A stretch of 31,248 bases of DNA, from contig CAJWZN010000004.1 in NCBI GenBank assembly GCA_913050105.1, forward strand, positions 1 through 31,248, read 5' to 3'. Each line of letters opens with the position of its first letter. Positions within the stretch are counted from its first letter, which is position 1. The translations under genes and the position numbers were made by a program. Of this stretch, positions 1-7,912 are shown in pieces. This DNA comes from an uncultured Synechococcus sp. GTDB taxonomy: Bacteria; Cyanobacteriota; Cyanobacteriia; PCC-6307; Cyanobiaceae. A model generated the notes under the pieces. It ran no database searches and was not told where the DNA came from. It saw only the letters and a list, made by a program, of their open reading frames with translations.

Positions 1-386
1 GGATGCACAACCGCTGCCGCATGATCGTGGCGTCCTTCCTGGTGAAGGATCTGATCTGCGATTGGCGTTGGGGCGAACGCGCCTTCATGGAGCTTGAGGT
101 GGATGGCGATCTGGCAGCCAACAATGGCGGCTGGCAGTGGAGTGCCAGCAGTGGCATGGATCCCAAGCCCCTGAGGATTTTCAACCCCGCCACCCAGGCC
201 ACAAAATTTGATGCCGATGGCGAGTACATCCGCCGTTGGGTGCCTGAGCTACGGCACGTGAACACGAAAGATCTCCTTACCGGAGAAATTGGTGGTCTGG
301 AGCGTCGTGGTTATCCCGAACCGTTGATCACTCACAAAACCCAGCAGGCACAATTCAAGGCGCTTTACGCGACCATCCGCTCCTGA
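1..386 (+). CDS. phr: Class I DNA photolyase, C-terminal part (5' end outside window)
   Basis: This is the last 127 residues of a cryptochrome/photolyase family protein, whose beginning lies before the window. The family repairs UV-induced cyclobutane pyrimidine dimers with light and a reduced FAD. The visible part is the heart of the FAD- and DNA-binding helical domain: it opens with MHNRCRMIVASFLVKDL, followed by DGDLAANNGGWQWSAS, where the Trp sits at the end of the electron-transfer chain, and then RIFNP. These are hallmark motifs of class I CPD photolyases. The frame is open to the left edge, and bases 1-2 are the end of a Trp codon in the expected GW-MHN motif. The gene ends by overlapping the convergent aminotransferase gene by 22 bp. 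Cryptochrome function cannot be excluded from this fragment. Confidence 0.93.
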   Translation, partial: MHNRCRMIVASFLVKDLICDWRWGERAFMELEVDGDLAANNGGWQWSASSGMDPKPLRIFNPATQATKFDADGEYIRRWVPELRHVNTKDLLTGEIGGLERRGYPEPLITHKTQQAQFKALYATIRS

Positions 387-1519
387 GTCCCGTTACGGGG
401 CAACTGCGTTGGAGCTTGCACCCGCAGCAGTTTGTGCAGTGTTGCGATCACGGTTTGCTGCTGCTGATCACTGAGTTCAGGGAAAATCGGCAGGCTGAGC
501 ACTTGCTGACAGAGCTGTTCAGTGATCGGCAGGGAGCATTCCGCCTGGCCGAGATGGGCATAGGCGGGTTGGCTGTGAATGGGGATCGGGTAGTAGATGA
601 TCGTGTTGACCCCGCTGTCCTGCAGGGTCTGTTTGAAATCATCCCGGGCGCTGTTGATGCGCACCACGAATTGATTCCAGCTGTGGCCAGGTTCGCTTGA
701 GGGCAAGCACAGTCCAGGCAGATCAGCCAGTTGCTCCCGGTATCGCGCTGCGATTTCGGTCCGACGCTCCACCCAACCTTTGAGCCGGGGCAGCTTCACG
801 TTCAGCACCGCGGCCTGGATTGCATCAAGCCGGCTGTTGTAGCCAAGGGCGGTATGGAGATATCGCTGGGGCATTCCATGCACCGCCAGCTCGCGCATTG
901 TTTGAGCGATGCCGGCATTGTTGGTGGTTGCCGCACCACCGTCTCCTGCAGCGCCGAGGTTTTTGGTGGGAAAGAAACTGAAGCAGCCCACATCACCGAA
1001 GCTGCCCACCGGTTGGCCATTCCAACGAGCACCGGTGGCCTGGGCGCAGTCTTCGACAACGTTGAGGCAGTGAGCCTCGGCGATGGACATCAGCCGGGTC
1101 ATGTCCACCGGACGCCCGAACAGGTGCACCGGCATCAATGCCTTGGTGGCTGGAGTGATCGCAGCCTCGATCTGATCGAGATCGATCAGATAAGTCGCTG
1201 GGTCCACATCCACAAACACCGGAGTGGCACCCACAGCACTGATGGCTTCAGCGGTGGCGAAGAAGCTGAATGAGCAGGTGATGACTTCATCGCCTGGCCC
1301 GATCTCCAGAGCGCGCAACGCCAGGATCAGAGCGTCTGTCCCGCTGTTGCAACCCACGGCATGGGACGTTTCCACGCTGGTGGAAAAGGCATCTTCAAAT
1401 GCTTTGACCTCGGCTCCGCCGATGTACTGGCCGCTGCGCAGCACCTGGAGCACCGCCTCCTCAAGATCCGTGCCCAGGTTGCTGATCTGCTCGCTGAGGC
1501 TGAAGGGGGGAACCTGCAT
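365..1519 (-). CDS. DegT/DnrJ/EryC1/StrS family PLP aminotransferase
   Basis: This is a PLP-dependent sugar or amino-sugar aminotransferase of the DegT/StrS family, about 384 residues, the normal family size. Seen in the sequence: the cofactor-binding Asp in VVEDCAQATGA (about residue 157), the Schiff-base Lys in FFPTKNLGAAGDGG (about residue 186), and an N-terminal segment with SGQYIGG matching the family's usual SGxxIxGxE start. Members act on keto-sugar nucleotides in surface polysaccharide or natural-product synthesis; the substrate here is not deducible. The ATG at 1519 is preferred because it begins just before the conserved N-terminal region, although a GTG at 1552 would overlap the upstream redoxin stop. 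It lies 20 bp downstream of the redoxin gene on the same strand, so the two are probably cotranscribed. No other sugar-nucleotide gene is adjacent. Confidence 0.93.
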   Translation of the reverse strand: MQVPPFSLSEQISNLGTDLEEAVLQVLRSGQYIGGAEVKAFEDAFSTSVETSHAVGCNSGTDALILALRALEIGPGDEVITCSFSFFATAEAISAVGATPVFVDVDPATYLIDLDQIEAAITPATKALMPVHLFGRPVDMTRLMSIAEAHCLNVVEDCAQATGARWNGQPVGSFGDVGCFSFFPTKNLGAAGDGGAATTNNAGIAQTMRELAVHGMPQRYLHTALGYNSRLDAIQAAVLNVKLPRLKGWVERRTEIAARYREQLADLPGLCLPSSEPGHSWNQFVVRINSARDDFKQTLQDSGVNTIIYYPIPIHSQPAYAHLGQAECSLPITEQLCQQVLSLPIFPELSDQQQQTVIATLHKLLRVQAPTQLPRNGTQERMVA

Positions 1520-1539
1520 AAAGGGAATCTTAAGGGGGC

Positions 1540-2124
1540 TCAGCCGAACCACTCAGGTTCGTGGCCAGGATTCCATTTGACGTTGCAGCCCACAGACGCC
1601 TGTTGGTCTGGATTCACAGCGGTTCCATCAAGCACTGCATTCATGGCAGCGCGCAGGTCCTGGCCGTTCAGCGGTTGGTCGTTGCCCGGTCGACTTCCAT
1701 CCAATTGGCCGCGATACCGCAGGGTCTGAAGGCCGTCAGCCTGTGCAGCGAATACGTAAAACTCAGGGGTGCAGGCTGCCCGAAGATCCCGGGCCAGGCT
1801 CTGTTGTTCATCCAGCAGGTAAGGAAACTGCCAGCCATGGCGTCGGGCCTGATCGGCCAACTGCTCCGGTCCGTCCTGGGGATGGGTGATCAGGCTGTTG
1901 CTGCTCACGCCCACCAGCTGCACTTTTCCAGTGAAGTCCTGCTCCAGCCGTGTGAGTTCCGGCTCCACGTGTTTCACGAAGGGGCAGTGGGCGCAGATCA
2001 CCATCAGCAGCACTGGCTTCTCCGTCAGTTGCAGGCTGTTGAGGCTTCCTGTGTTGACCAGAGGCAGATCGAATGCGGGCATGGGAGTGCCCAGCGCCAG
2101 CATGGTGGAGGGTGTCAAAGCCAT
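1540..2124 (-). CDS. Thioredoxin-like (PRX-like) redoxin family protein
   Basis: This is a thioredoxin-fold protein of about 194 residues in the AhpC/TSA-redoxin superfamily. It carries a CxxC pair in VICAHCPFVKH (Cys44 and Cys47), which matches the cyanobacterial and bacterial PRX-like family motif xCxHCPxVxx. Such proteins are predicted thiol-disulfide oxidoreductases or peroxidase-like proteins, but the physiological substrate is unknown. There is no signal peptide, so it is probably cytoplasmic. The ATG at 2124 gives the family-like start MALTPSTMLALGTPMPAF; an in-frame ATG at 2154 would add ten residues and I cannot rule it out. It stands divergent from the lipoprotein gene, leaving only a few dozen bases for both promoters, and precedes the aminotransferase. 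Confidence 0.85.
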   Translation of the reverse strand: MALTPSTMLALGTPMPAFDLPLVNTGSLNSLQLTEKPVLLMVICAHCPFVKHVEPELTRLEQDFTGKVQLVGVSSNSLITHPQDGPEQLADQARRHGWQFPYLLDEQQSLARDLRAACTPEFYVFAAQADGLQTLRYRGQLDGSRPGNDQPLNGQDLRAAMNAVLDGTAVNPDQQASVGCNVKWNPGHEPEWFG

Positions 2125-2182
2125 GACGCGACCACTTAAGAAGCGAAGTTCCATCAGGATGCCTGGAGGCCGGAATGAATGG

Positions 2183-2704
2183 ATGCGGCGGGGGATGCTT
2201 CTTGGCGGTTGGTTGGTGCTGGCCCTGGTCGCCTGCTCCGCCCCTGCTGAACCCCCCAGCTGGCGCCTGTTCGCCCTTCAGCGCTACCAGCCCCATGACG
2301 GTCTTGCCGTCGTGAACCAACCCGATGGGTTTGGTCTGCACATTCATCTGGAGACCGACACCAGTTTTGAGGGGGTCTGTCGCCCGCGCTGGTTACCGGA
2401 TCCTGCCCGCCTGTTCAACGGAAACGGCAGCAAACCGTTCAGTTCCGGCCTTGCCGATCGTGCTGAATTTTTTGAAGCGGTCGCCCGACGTGATGTGAGA
2501 GATCTGCTGGCGAAGGAACTGAAGGCCCTCTGCCTGGATCGTGCGCCTCAGGATCGCTGGCAGTGGACCGAGCCACCCCGAACAGCTGAGCAGGTTGTTC
2601 CTGTGCAGCTTCCCGCCTTGGAGGAGGGGGAGCTGCTCATCAGCCCAGTGGAGGAACTACGGCGTGTTGAGCAGCTGTTAATGGATCAACCGGCTGGGGA
2701 GTAG
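2183..2704 (+). CDS. Small predicted lipoprotein of unknown function
   Basis: I do not recognise a family for this 173-residue protein. The N-terminus MRRGMLLGGWLVLALVACSAP is a typical lipoprotein signal: two Arg, a hydrophobic core and a lipobox LVAC with the lipidated Cys at residue 18. The rest is hydrophilic and acidic, with Cys pairs possible in the mature part (EGVCRPRW, KALCLDRA). It is therefore expected to sit anchored in a membrane facing the periplasm or thylakoid lumen. GGAGG at 2165-2169 could serve as ribosome-binding site for the ATG at 2183; in-frame ATGs at 2159 and 2195 are alternatives. Its 3' end overlaps the convergent photolyase-domain gene by 19 bp. Confidence 0.72.
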   Translation: MRRGMLLGGWLVLALVACSAPAEPPSWRLFALQRYQPHDGLAVVNQPDGFGLHIHLETDTSFEGVCRPRWLPDPARLFNGNGSKPFSSGLADRAEFFEAVARRDVRDLLAKELKALCLDRAPQDRWQWTEPPRTAEQVVPVQLPALEEGELLISPVEELRRVEQLLMDQPAGE

Positions 2705-3120
2705 CTCTCCCAGACCACTGGTTCGGCTTCGCGCCAATAGCGGCTGAATCGCCCCAGTCGTGGCGGCCGGGACAGCTCTACAAAGGGATCAGGATCGAGT
2801 TCCTGCAGGGGCAGCTCTGTTTCGATTGCTTCGGCGATCTGCTGCAGCCGCGGATCCACCCCGGTGCTTGTCACGACTCCGTCGGCCTGGTGGCGTCGCG
2901 CGAATGCCAGAACTTCGGCGACTACATCACCCTTGCGCAGGGTGAGAGGTAACTCCAGGGCGGTTTCGTAGAGAAATCCCAGCCGTTTGCGGCTGATGCG
3001 GCTGTTCTGTATCCAGCGCGTATCGAATACAAACAGAGCTGGCGCCTCGGGCCAGGCACGCAAGGCGGGATTGGCGGGACCGAGGGCCTCCTCGTGAATC
3101 CAAAGAATCGGGCGTTTCAT
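2686..3120 (-). CDS. Stand-alone photolyase N-terminal (alpha/beta antenna-type) domain
   Basis: This 144-residue protein looks like only the Rossmann-like N-terminal domain of the photolyase/cryptochrome family. The opening KRPILWIHEEALGPANPALR mimics the family's LVWFRRDLRxxDNPAL, and ALFVFD, a later SRxxRxxFL-like stretch, and GVVTSTGVDPR follow in the right order. In full-length photolyases this domain holds the light-harvesting antenna. The classical RRDLR residues are replaced by IHEEALG, so antenna binding may be altered. It lies 20 bp downstream of a separate gene encoding the FAD domain on the same strand, suggesting that the two products work together as a split photolyase-like protein. 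The ATG at 3120 gives the conserved start; upstream in-frame ATGs at 3126 and 3135 exist. Confidence 0.82.
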   Translation of the reverse strand: MKRPILWIHEEALGPANPALRAWPEAPALFVFDTRWIQNSRISRKRLGFLYETALELPLTLRKGDVVAEVLAFARRHQADGVVTSTGVDPRLQQIAEAIETELPLQELDPDPFVELSRPPRLGRFSRYWREAEPVVWESYSPAG

Positions 3121-3140
3121 CGTCATGGCATCCAATGGGG

Positions 3141-4067
3141 TTATCGCTTGGGCCGTGCCAAGGCTGCGCTGGCTCCGCTGCGGCCTCTGTTGACAGAGCT
3201 GTTGCCGGGTCGGCCGTCGCGTCGGTTGCGGCCATTGCCGGTGCTGCGGATTGCTGGCATTGGTGCAAACAATTGGCCCTCCAGCTGCTCATAGCTGCCG
3301 TCAAAGGGGCAGCGGTGAACGCTGCTGCAGTCGTCGCAATGCCGTGTGCCGCCGTAGCGAACCAGATTGTCCCGATTGAAGAAGTAGGGCTTGTGGCTGA
3401 ACGTGCTTGCCACCCACTGCCAGCTGAGGTGGTTGCTGGCAGGGTCGCCATCGATCAGGTGCTCCAGGAACCAGTCGGCTCCTGCTTTCCAGTGCACGCG
3501 GCGCCAGTGCACCAACCAGGCGGCCATCCACATGCGGGCATGGTTGTGCAGCCATCCTGTGCTCACCAGCTCATCGCGGAATCCATCCATACAGGCCAGC
3601 CCCGTGGTGCCATCACGCACATCCGCAGGGAGCTCCTTGGCATAACTGCTTGCTGCATGGCCGGTCTTGGGCTCCTCCTGGTCGTCGTGGATTCCTTCCC
3701 CTAAGTCGAGCCACATCCGTTGCCAGAAGTCGCGCCAACCCAGTTCATTGATCAGCTTGCTGCCGTCATTCCGGTTGCGGATTCGTTGAAACACCGCATC
3801 CCTCACTTCCGCAAGTGTGAGAACTCCGTGGCGGATGTAAGGGGATAGACCGGTGACCGCGCCCTTGAGGTGATTGCGGCTTTTGGCGTAGCGAGCAGGG
3901 TTCACCTGGGACAACTTGGCTTCGGCGGCCTGGCGCCCTCCTCGAATCGGGCTGAGGGATCCCTCAGCGCTGGGGAATTCCTCCACCAGCAGTCGCTCAA
4001 GCTCTTTTCTGGAGGCAAATGTCCGGGGAAGATCCCCGGGGATTGATGTGGTCTGGACGGTGGGCAC
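3141..4067 (-). CDS. Stand-alone photolyase/cryptochrome FAD-binding domain protein
   Basis: This 308-residue protein corresponds to the helical FAD-binding half of photolyases and lacks the usual N-terminal alpha/beta domain. Motifs in order: YAKSRNHLKGAVTGLSPYIRHG (residues 60-81, split here as YAKSRNHLKG then LSPYIRHG), INELGWRDFW (106-115), GWLHNHARMWMAAW (171-184), DGDPASNHLSWQW (206-218). They match the class I family's FAD- and substrate-binding regions. Residues 244-253 form a CxxC-x5-C cluster not present in classical CPD photolyases. The last 35 residues are Arg- and Gly-rich and probably disordered. The start codon is GTG at 4067. The downstream gene encodes the missing alpha/beta domain. 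It is divergent from fabI, with 80 bp between. Whether it repairs DNA or signals cannot be told. Confidence 0.88.
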   Translation of the reverse strand: MPTVQTTSIPGDLPRTFASRKELERLLVEEFPSAEGSLSPIRGGRQAAEAKLSQVNPARYAKSRNHLKGAVTGLSPYIRHGVLTLAEVRDAVFQRIRNRNDGSKLINELGWRDFWQRMWLDLGEGIHDDQEEPKTGHAASSYAKELPADVRDGTTGLACMDGFRDELVSTGWLHNHARMWMAAWLVHWRRVHWKAGADWFLEHLIDGDPASNHLSWQWVASTFSHKPYFFNRDNLVRYGGTRHCDDCSSVHRCPFDGSYEQLEGQLFAPMPAIRSTGNGRNRRDGRPGNSSVNRGRSGASAALARPKR

Positions 4068-4147
4068 CGGCCTTTTCAGAATGTGAAACGAGATCTTGGC
4101 GGGGAATAGGGGAGAATCGCGCGATCCATCCGTTCCGGTCCGCTCCG

Positions 4148-4930
4148 ATGCTGCTTGATCTCACCGGCAAGAAGATTCTCGTCACCGGCATCGCCAACAA
4201 CCGCTCGATCGCCTGGGGAATTGCTCAACAGCTGAAAGCAGCCGGTGCAGAGCTGGGCATCACCTATTTGCCTGATGAAAAGGGTCGCTTCGAAGGGAAG
4301 GTTCGTGAACTCACCGCGCCGCTGGAGCCCAGCCTGTTTCTGCCGTTGAATGTGCAGGACGCCGATCAGATGGCTGAGGTTTTCGCTGAAATCAAAGACA
4401 AGTGGGGTGTCCTTGATGGTCTGGTCCACTGTCTGGCTTTTGCTGGGAAGGAAGAGCTGATCGGTGATTACAGCGCCACAACAGCGGAAGGTTTTGCCCG
4501 CTCCCTCGACATCAGCGCCTACTCCCTCGCCCCACTCTGTGCCCACGCCAAGCCGCTGTTCAGCGAGAAAGCCGGCGTCATCACTCTTTCCTATCTAGGG
4601 GCTGAGCGTGCGATCCCCAACTACAACGTGATGGGCGTGGCCAAAGCCGCCCTGGAAGCTTCAGTGCGCTATCTAGCGGCTGAGTTGGGGCCTGAGAAAC
4701 AGGTGCGTGTCAATGCCATCAGCGCAGGACCGATCCGAACCCTCGCCAGTTCAGCCATCGGCGGAATTCTCGACATGATCCACAACGTCGAGGAAAAGGC
4801 TCCCCTGCGTCGTACCGTCACGCAGATGGAAGTTGGTGGCACCGCAGCCTTCTTGCTCAGTGACCTGGCCAGTGGTATTTCCGGTCAAACCATTTATGTG
4901 GATGCGGGCTACTGCGTCAACGGGATGTGA
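4148..4930 (+). CDS. fabI: Enoyl-[acyl-carrier-protein] reductase (NADH)
   Basis: FabI reduces trans-2-enoyl-ACP to acyl-ACP in the last step of each cycle of type II fatty acid synthesis. The 260-residue product has the exact family size. Visible are the modified nucleotide-binding loop GIANNRSIAWGIA (residues 14-26), the catalytic pair Tyr159-x6-Lys166 in YNVMGVAKAALE, the earlier active-site-region Tyr149 in SYLGAERAIPNYN, and the AGPIRTLAS loop that closes over substrate. The ATG at 4148 starts directly at the conserved MLLDLTGKK. hisB follows 29 bp downstream on the same strand, so the two may be cotranscribed, although they share no pathway. This is a normal cytoplasmic housekeeping enzyme with no unusual features. 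Confidence 0.97.
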   Translation: MLLDLTGKKILVTGIANNRSIAWGIAQQLKAAGAELGITYLPDEKGRFEGKVRELTAPLEPSLFLPLNVQDADQMAEVFAEIKDKWGVLDGLVHCLAFAGKEELIGDYSATTAEGFARSLDISAYSLAPLCAHAKPLFSEKAGVITLSYLGAERAIPNYNVMGVAKAALEASVRYLAAELGPEKQVRVNAISAGPIRTLASSAIGGILDMIHNVEEKAPLRRTVTQMEVGGTAAFLLSDLASGISGQTIYVDAGYCVNGM

Positions 4931-4959
4931 GGCACGATGAGGAAACTGGAGCGTTTGTG

Positions 4960-5568
4960 ATGGCACGTCAGGGAGACATCCATCGGGTCACCGGTGAAAC
5001 CGACGTGAAGGTGCGCCTCGATCTGGATGGCTTCGGCAAGTGTCAGATCAGCACCGGCGTGCCGTTTCTCGACCATATGCTTCACCAGATCAGCAGTCAT
5101 GGTCTGATCGATCTGGAGATCAATGCTGTGGGTGACACTCACATCGACGATCACCACACCAACGAAGACGTTGGGATCGCTGTGGGTCAGGCTTTGGCCC
5201 AGGCGCTCGGCGATCGACGTGGCATTCAACGTTTCGGTCACTTCGTGGCACCCCTGGATGAGGCCCTGGTGCAGGTGGCCCTGGATTGTTCCGGACGCCC
5301 GCATCTCAGCTACAGCCTTGCCATTCCCAATCAGAAGATTGGCAGTTACGACACTGAACTCGTCAAGGAGTTCTTCGTGGCGGTGGTGAACAACAGCGGA
5401 ATGACCCTGCATATCCGTCAGCTGGAAGGGGTCAATTCCCACCACATCGTGGAAGCCTGCTTCAAGGCATTCGCCCGTGCCCTGCGGATGTCCACCGAGG
5501 TGGATCCTCGCCGGGCCGGGGGCGTTCCCAGCAGCAAAGGAGTGCTGGAGCAAGCCGGAGCTAACTGA
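4960..5568 (+). CDS. hisB: Imidazoleglycerol-phosphate dehydratase
   Basis: HisB converts imidazole-glycerol phosphate to imidazole-acetol phosphate in histidine synthesis. This is the monofunctional form (202 residues), without the phosphatase domain fused in enterobacteria. The two internal metal-binding halves are clear: FLDHMLHQISSHG (residues 36-48) with DTHIDDHHTNEDVG (59-72), and the second copy NSHHIVEACFKA near residue 160. The C-terminus has RRAGGVPSSKGVL, typical of the family. The ATG at 4960 is chosen because GGAG at 4948-4951 gives a suitable ribosome-binding site and the protein then starts MARQGDIHRVT. A GTG at 4927 overlapping the fabI stop is an alternative adding 11 residues. 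Confidence 0.97.
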   Translation: MARQGDIHRVTGETDVKVRLDLDGFGKCQISTGVPFLDHMLHQISSHGLIDLEINAVGDTHIDDHHTNEDVGIAVGQALAQALGDRRGIQRFGHFVAPLDEALVQVALDCSGRPHLSYSLAIPNQKIGSYDTELVKEFFVAVVNNSGMTLHIRQLEGVNSHHIVEACFKAFARALRMSTEVDPRRAGGVPSSKGVLEQAGAN

Positions 5569-5628
5569 CGCCTTCTGCGCGCTTCACAGTCCGTTACGAG
5601 AAGATGGTCGTCTGTAGATGAATCAACT

Positions 5629-7098
5629 GTGACCGTCGCCCCCATCCGCAGTTACAACCGCAGCGACTGGGCCAGCGCCTTCGTCAACGTGGAAGAGGAA
5701 CTCACTGATGTGGTGATCTCACCAGTGAGTGGAACAGTTCCAGCCGCGCTCAACGGCACCTTCTACCGCAATGGACCTGGCCGGATGGAGCGGGATGGTC
5801 ATCGCGTTCATCACCCTTTCGACGGCGACGGCATGATCGCGGCGATGCGGTTCGAGAACGGCAAGGTTCAGCTCAGCAATCGCTATGTGCGCACCGAAGG
5901 CTGGTTGGCAGAGGAAAAGGCCGGCAAGGTTCTATACCGCGGTGTTTTCGGCAGCCAGAAGCCAGGTGGTCGGCTTGCGAATGTTTTCGACCTGCGTTTG
6001 AAGAACATCGCCAACACCAATGTTGTGCGTCTCGGCGATCAGCTGCTGGCTCTGTGGGAGGCCGCAGAGCCCCATGCTCTGGACCCTCTCAGTCTCGAGA
6101 CCCGTGGTCTCTCCCGCCTCGATGGCGTACTGAAGAAGGGCGAGGCCTTCAGTGCCCATCCTCGCTTTGATCCCGGCCATAACGGCCGGCCCTGCATGGT
6201 CACCTTCGGTGTGAAGACCGGACCACGCAGCACCATTCGTTTAATGGAGTTCGCCACGGATGGATCAGATGCGGGAACCCTGCTCCATGACCGTTCCGAC
6301 AGTTTTCCCGGCTTCGCCTTCCTCCACGATTTCGCCATCACCCCCAACTGGGCGGTGTTCCTCCAGAACGCCATTGCGTTCAATCCTCTTCCGTTTGTCA
6401 CCGGAGAGAAGGGTGCTGCCCAGTGTCTGACGTCTCAGCCAGGCGGCAAAGGTCGCTTCTGGTTGATCCCCCGGGATTCCGGTTGCTTTGCCGGCCAGCC
6501 TCCACGCATTCTTGATGCTCCGGATGGATTTGTGTTCCACCACCTCAATGCCTTCGAGGATGGTGATCATGTGGTGGTGGAGAGCATCGTTTACGACGAC
6601 TTTCCTTCCATCGGACCGGACGATGACTTCGCCCAGGTCGATTTCGACAAGGTGCCGGAGGGGATCCTTCATCGCTGCCGTCTGGATCTCAGCCGGGAGT
6701 CGGTGCAGACCGAGCGCATCAGCAACCGCACCTGCGAGTTCGCCATGGTTAATCCCCAGCGTCAAGGCCTGAGTGCTCGTTATGCCTGGATGGCTGTCAC
6801 CGAGCGGGAGGCTGGCAACGATCCGCTGCAGGCAATCCAGAAGCTTGATCTGGCCAGTGGATCCACCCATACCTGGAGTGCCGCACCCAGAGGCTTCGTT
6901 AGTGAGCCGTTGATGGTGCGTCGCCCTGGAGCTGATTCCGAGGACGACGGCTGGGTGCTCGATCTGGTCTGGAATGGGGCACGAGCGTCGTCCGATCTGG
7001 TGATTCTCGATGCCCGCGATCTTTCAGAGGTGGCAGTGTTGGAGCTGCCGTTGGCTGTGCCCCATGGTCTTCACGGCAGCTGGGCGGATGCCAGCTGA
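5629..7098 (+). CDS. Carotenoid oxygenase (RPE65/apocarotenoid dioxygenase family)
   Basis: This 489-residue protein belongs to the non-heme iron carotenoid cleavage oxygenases, which split carotenoids or apocarotenoids with O2 to give aldehydes such as retinal. The four expected iron-ligand histidines can be placed: His177 in AHPRFDPGHNG, His233 in FLHDFAIT, His304 in FHHLNAFE and His482 in GLHGSW. The N-terminal GTFYRNGPGR and HPFDGDGM motifs are also diagnostic. The size equals that of cyanobacterial apocarotenal oxygenases. The start is GTG at 5629, 60 bp after hisB. I cannot tell from sequence whether it makes retinal or another apocarotenoid; no rhodopsin gene is in view. The next gene on the same strand is the SIMPL protein. 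Confidence 0.95.
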   Translation: MTVAPIRSYNRSDWASAFVNVEEELTDVVISPVSGTVPAALNGTFYRNGPGRMERDGHRVHHPFDGDGMIAAMRFENGKVQLSNRYVRTEGWLAEEKAGKVLYRGVFGSQKPGGRLANVFDLRLKNIANTNVVRLGDQLLALWEAAEPHALDPLSLETRGLSRLDGVLKKGEAFSAHPRFDPGHNGRPCMVTFGVKTGPRSTIRLMEFATDGSDAGTLLHDRSDSFPGFAFLHDFAITPNWAVFLQNAIAFNPLPFVTGEKGAAQCLTSQPGGKGRFWLIPRDSGCFAGQPPRILDAPDGFVFHHLNAFEDGDHVVVESIVYDDFPSIGPDDDFAQVDFDKVPEGILHRCRLDLSRESVQTERISNRTCEFAMVNPQRQGLSARYAWMAVTEREAGNDPLQAIQKLDLASGSTHTWSAAPRGFVSEPLMVRRPGADSEDDGWVLDLVWNGARASSDLVILDARDLSEVAVLELPLAVPHGLHGSWADAS

Positions 7099-7213
7099 GG
7101 GGCACGCTCCAGAGTTCAGACAGATCCAGTCACAGCTGATAGATGGACGGGCACGGTTCAGTCTTCTTTGCAGGCTTGATCGGGGCTAAACCTCGAGCAG
7201 TTGTTGAGATCTG

Positions 7214-7912
7214 ATGGTCTGCCCTCGGCTTCTGAAGCGTTTCTGGGTTCTTCCACTGCTGTTCAATGCGGCCGTGACCAGCCTGGCCACGACTGCAGAG
7301 GCTGCATCCGCCGCTTGTGACGGCACCCAGCTTGAGCTTTCGGTGCGCGAGCTGGACGCCAGCCCGGCAGTGCGGTTTCGATTCTCACTCGCGGTGAGTG
7401 CTGAAGGTCGCAGCGAACAGGCCGTGATGCAACAGCTCAATCACCGCCTTGGGCGACTGCGGCGGGAGCTTGGGCCGCTCTTGCAAGGGAAGCTCACGGT
7501 TTCAGCTCCAACCAACTACTCGCGTGGCAGCGGCGTGGAGAAGCGGTTCGTTGCGAGGGCAGCGGTCTCCGCTGATGTGACTCCAGCCAACTTCAACCCG
7601 TTCATTCAGACCGTTGGCGTCATGCCTGGGGTGCGTCAGCAGGGCGTGCAGTCGATGGCGGATGAGGCCGCGGCCCGGAAGTTGCAACAGAACCTGATGG
7701 CGAAGGCACTGCTGCGTGGGACTTCCGAAGCGGAGGCAACGGCAGAGGTGATCGGTTTAAACCAGGTCAGGATCATCTCCATACAGCGAGGAGACAGCAT
7801 CCAGAGCCCCCGACCAATGCTGATGAAAAGCTCAGCTGAAGGATTTGATCCTCAACAGGCTCCCTCACCGAGAACATCAGTCGGTTTGAGATTGGTGTAC
7901 TGCCTTAGCTAA
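7214..7912 (+). CDS. Secreted SIMPL-domain (DUF541-like) protein
   Basis: This 232-residue protein begins with a signal peptide: KRFW, then a hydrophobic stretch ending around TTAEAASA, so it is probably periplasmic. The mature part resembles the SIMPL/DUF541 fold: a strand with LAVSAEGRSEQAVMQQLN, a Tyr-containing strand TVSAPTNYSRG, a second half with ADVTPANFNPFIQTV, and a long helix DEAAARKLQQNLMAKALLRG followed by LNQVRIISIQ. SIMPL proteins are widespread outer-membrane or periplasmic proteins; most have no assigned function, although one relates to oxidative stress in enterobacteria. Assignment is from pattern similarity and is moderate. It ends by overlapping the BCCT transporter gene by 8 bp tail to tail. 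Confidence 0.72.
   Translation: MVCPRLLKRFWVLPLLFNAAVTSLATTAEAASAACDGTQLELSVRELDASPAVRFRFSLAVSAEGRSEQAVMQQLNHRLGRLRRELGPLLQGKLTVSAPTNYSRGSGVEKRFVARAAVSADVTPANFNPFIQTVGVMPGVRQQGVQSMADEAAARKLQQNLMAKALLRGTSEAEATAEVIGLNQVRIISIQRGDSIQSPRPMLMKSSAEGFDPQQAPSPRTSVGLRLVYCLS

Noticed and set aside
5594..5620. Promoter-like TTACGA...TAGATG before the carotenoid oxygenase
   Set aside because: Spacing is 15 bp and both boxes deviate from consensus; insufficient support.
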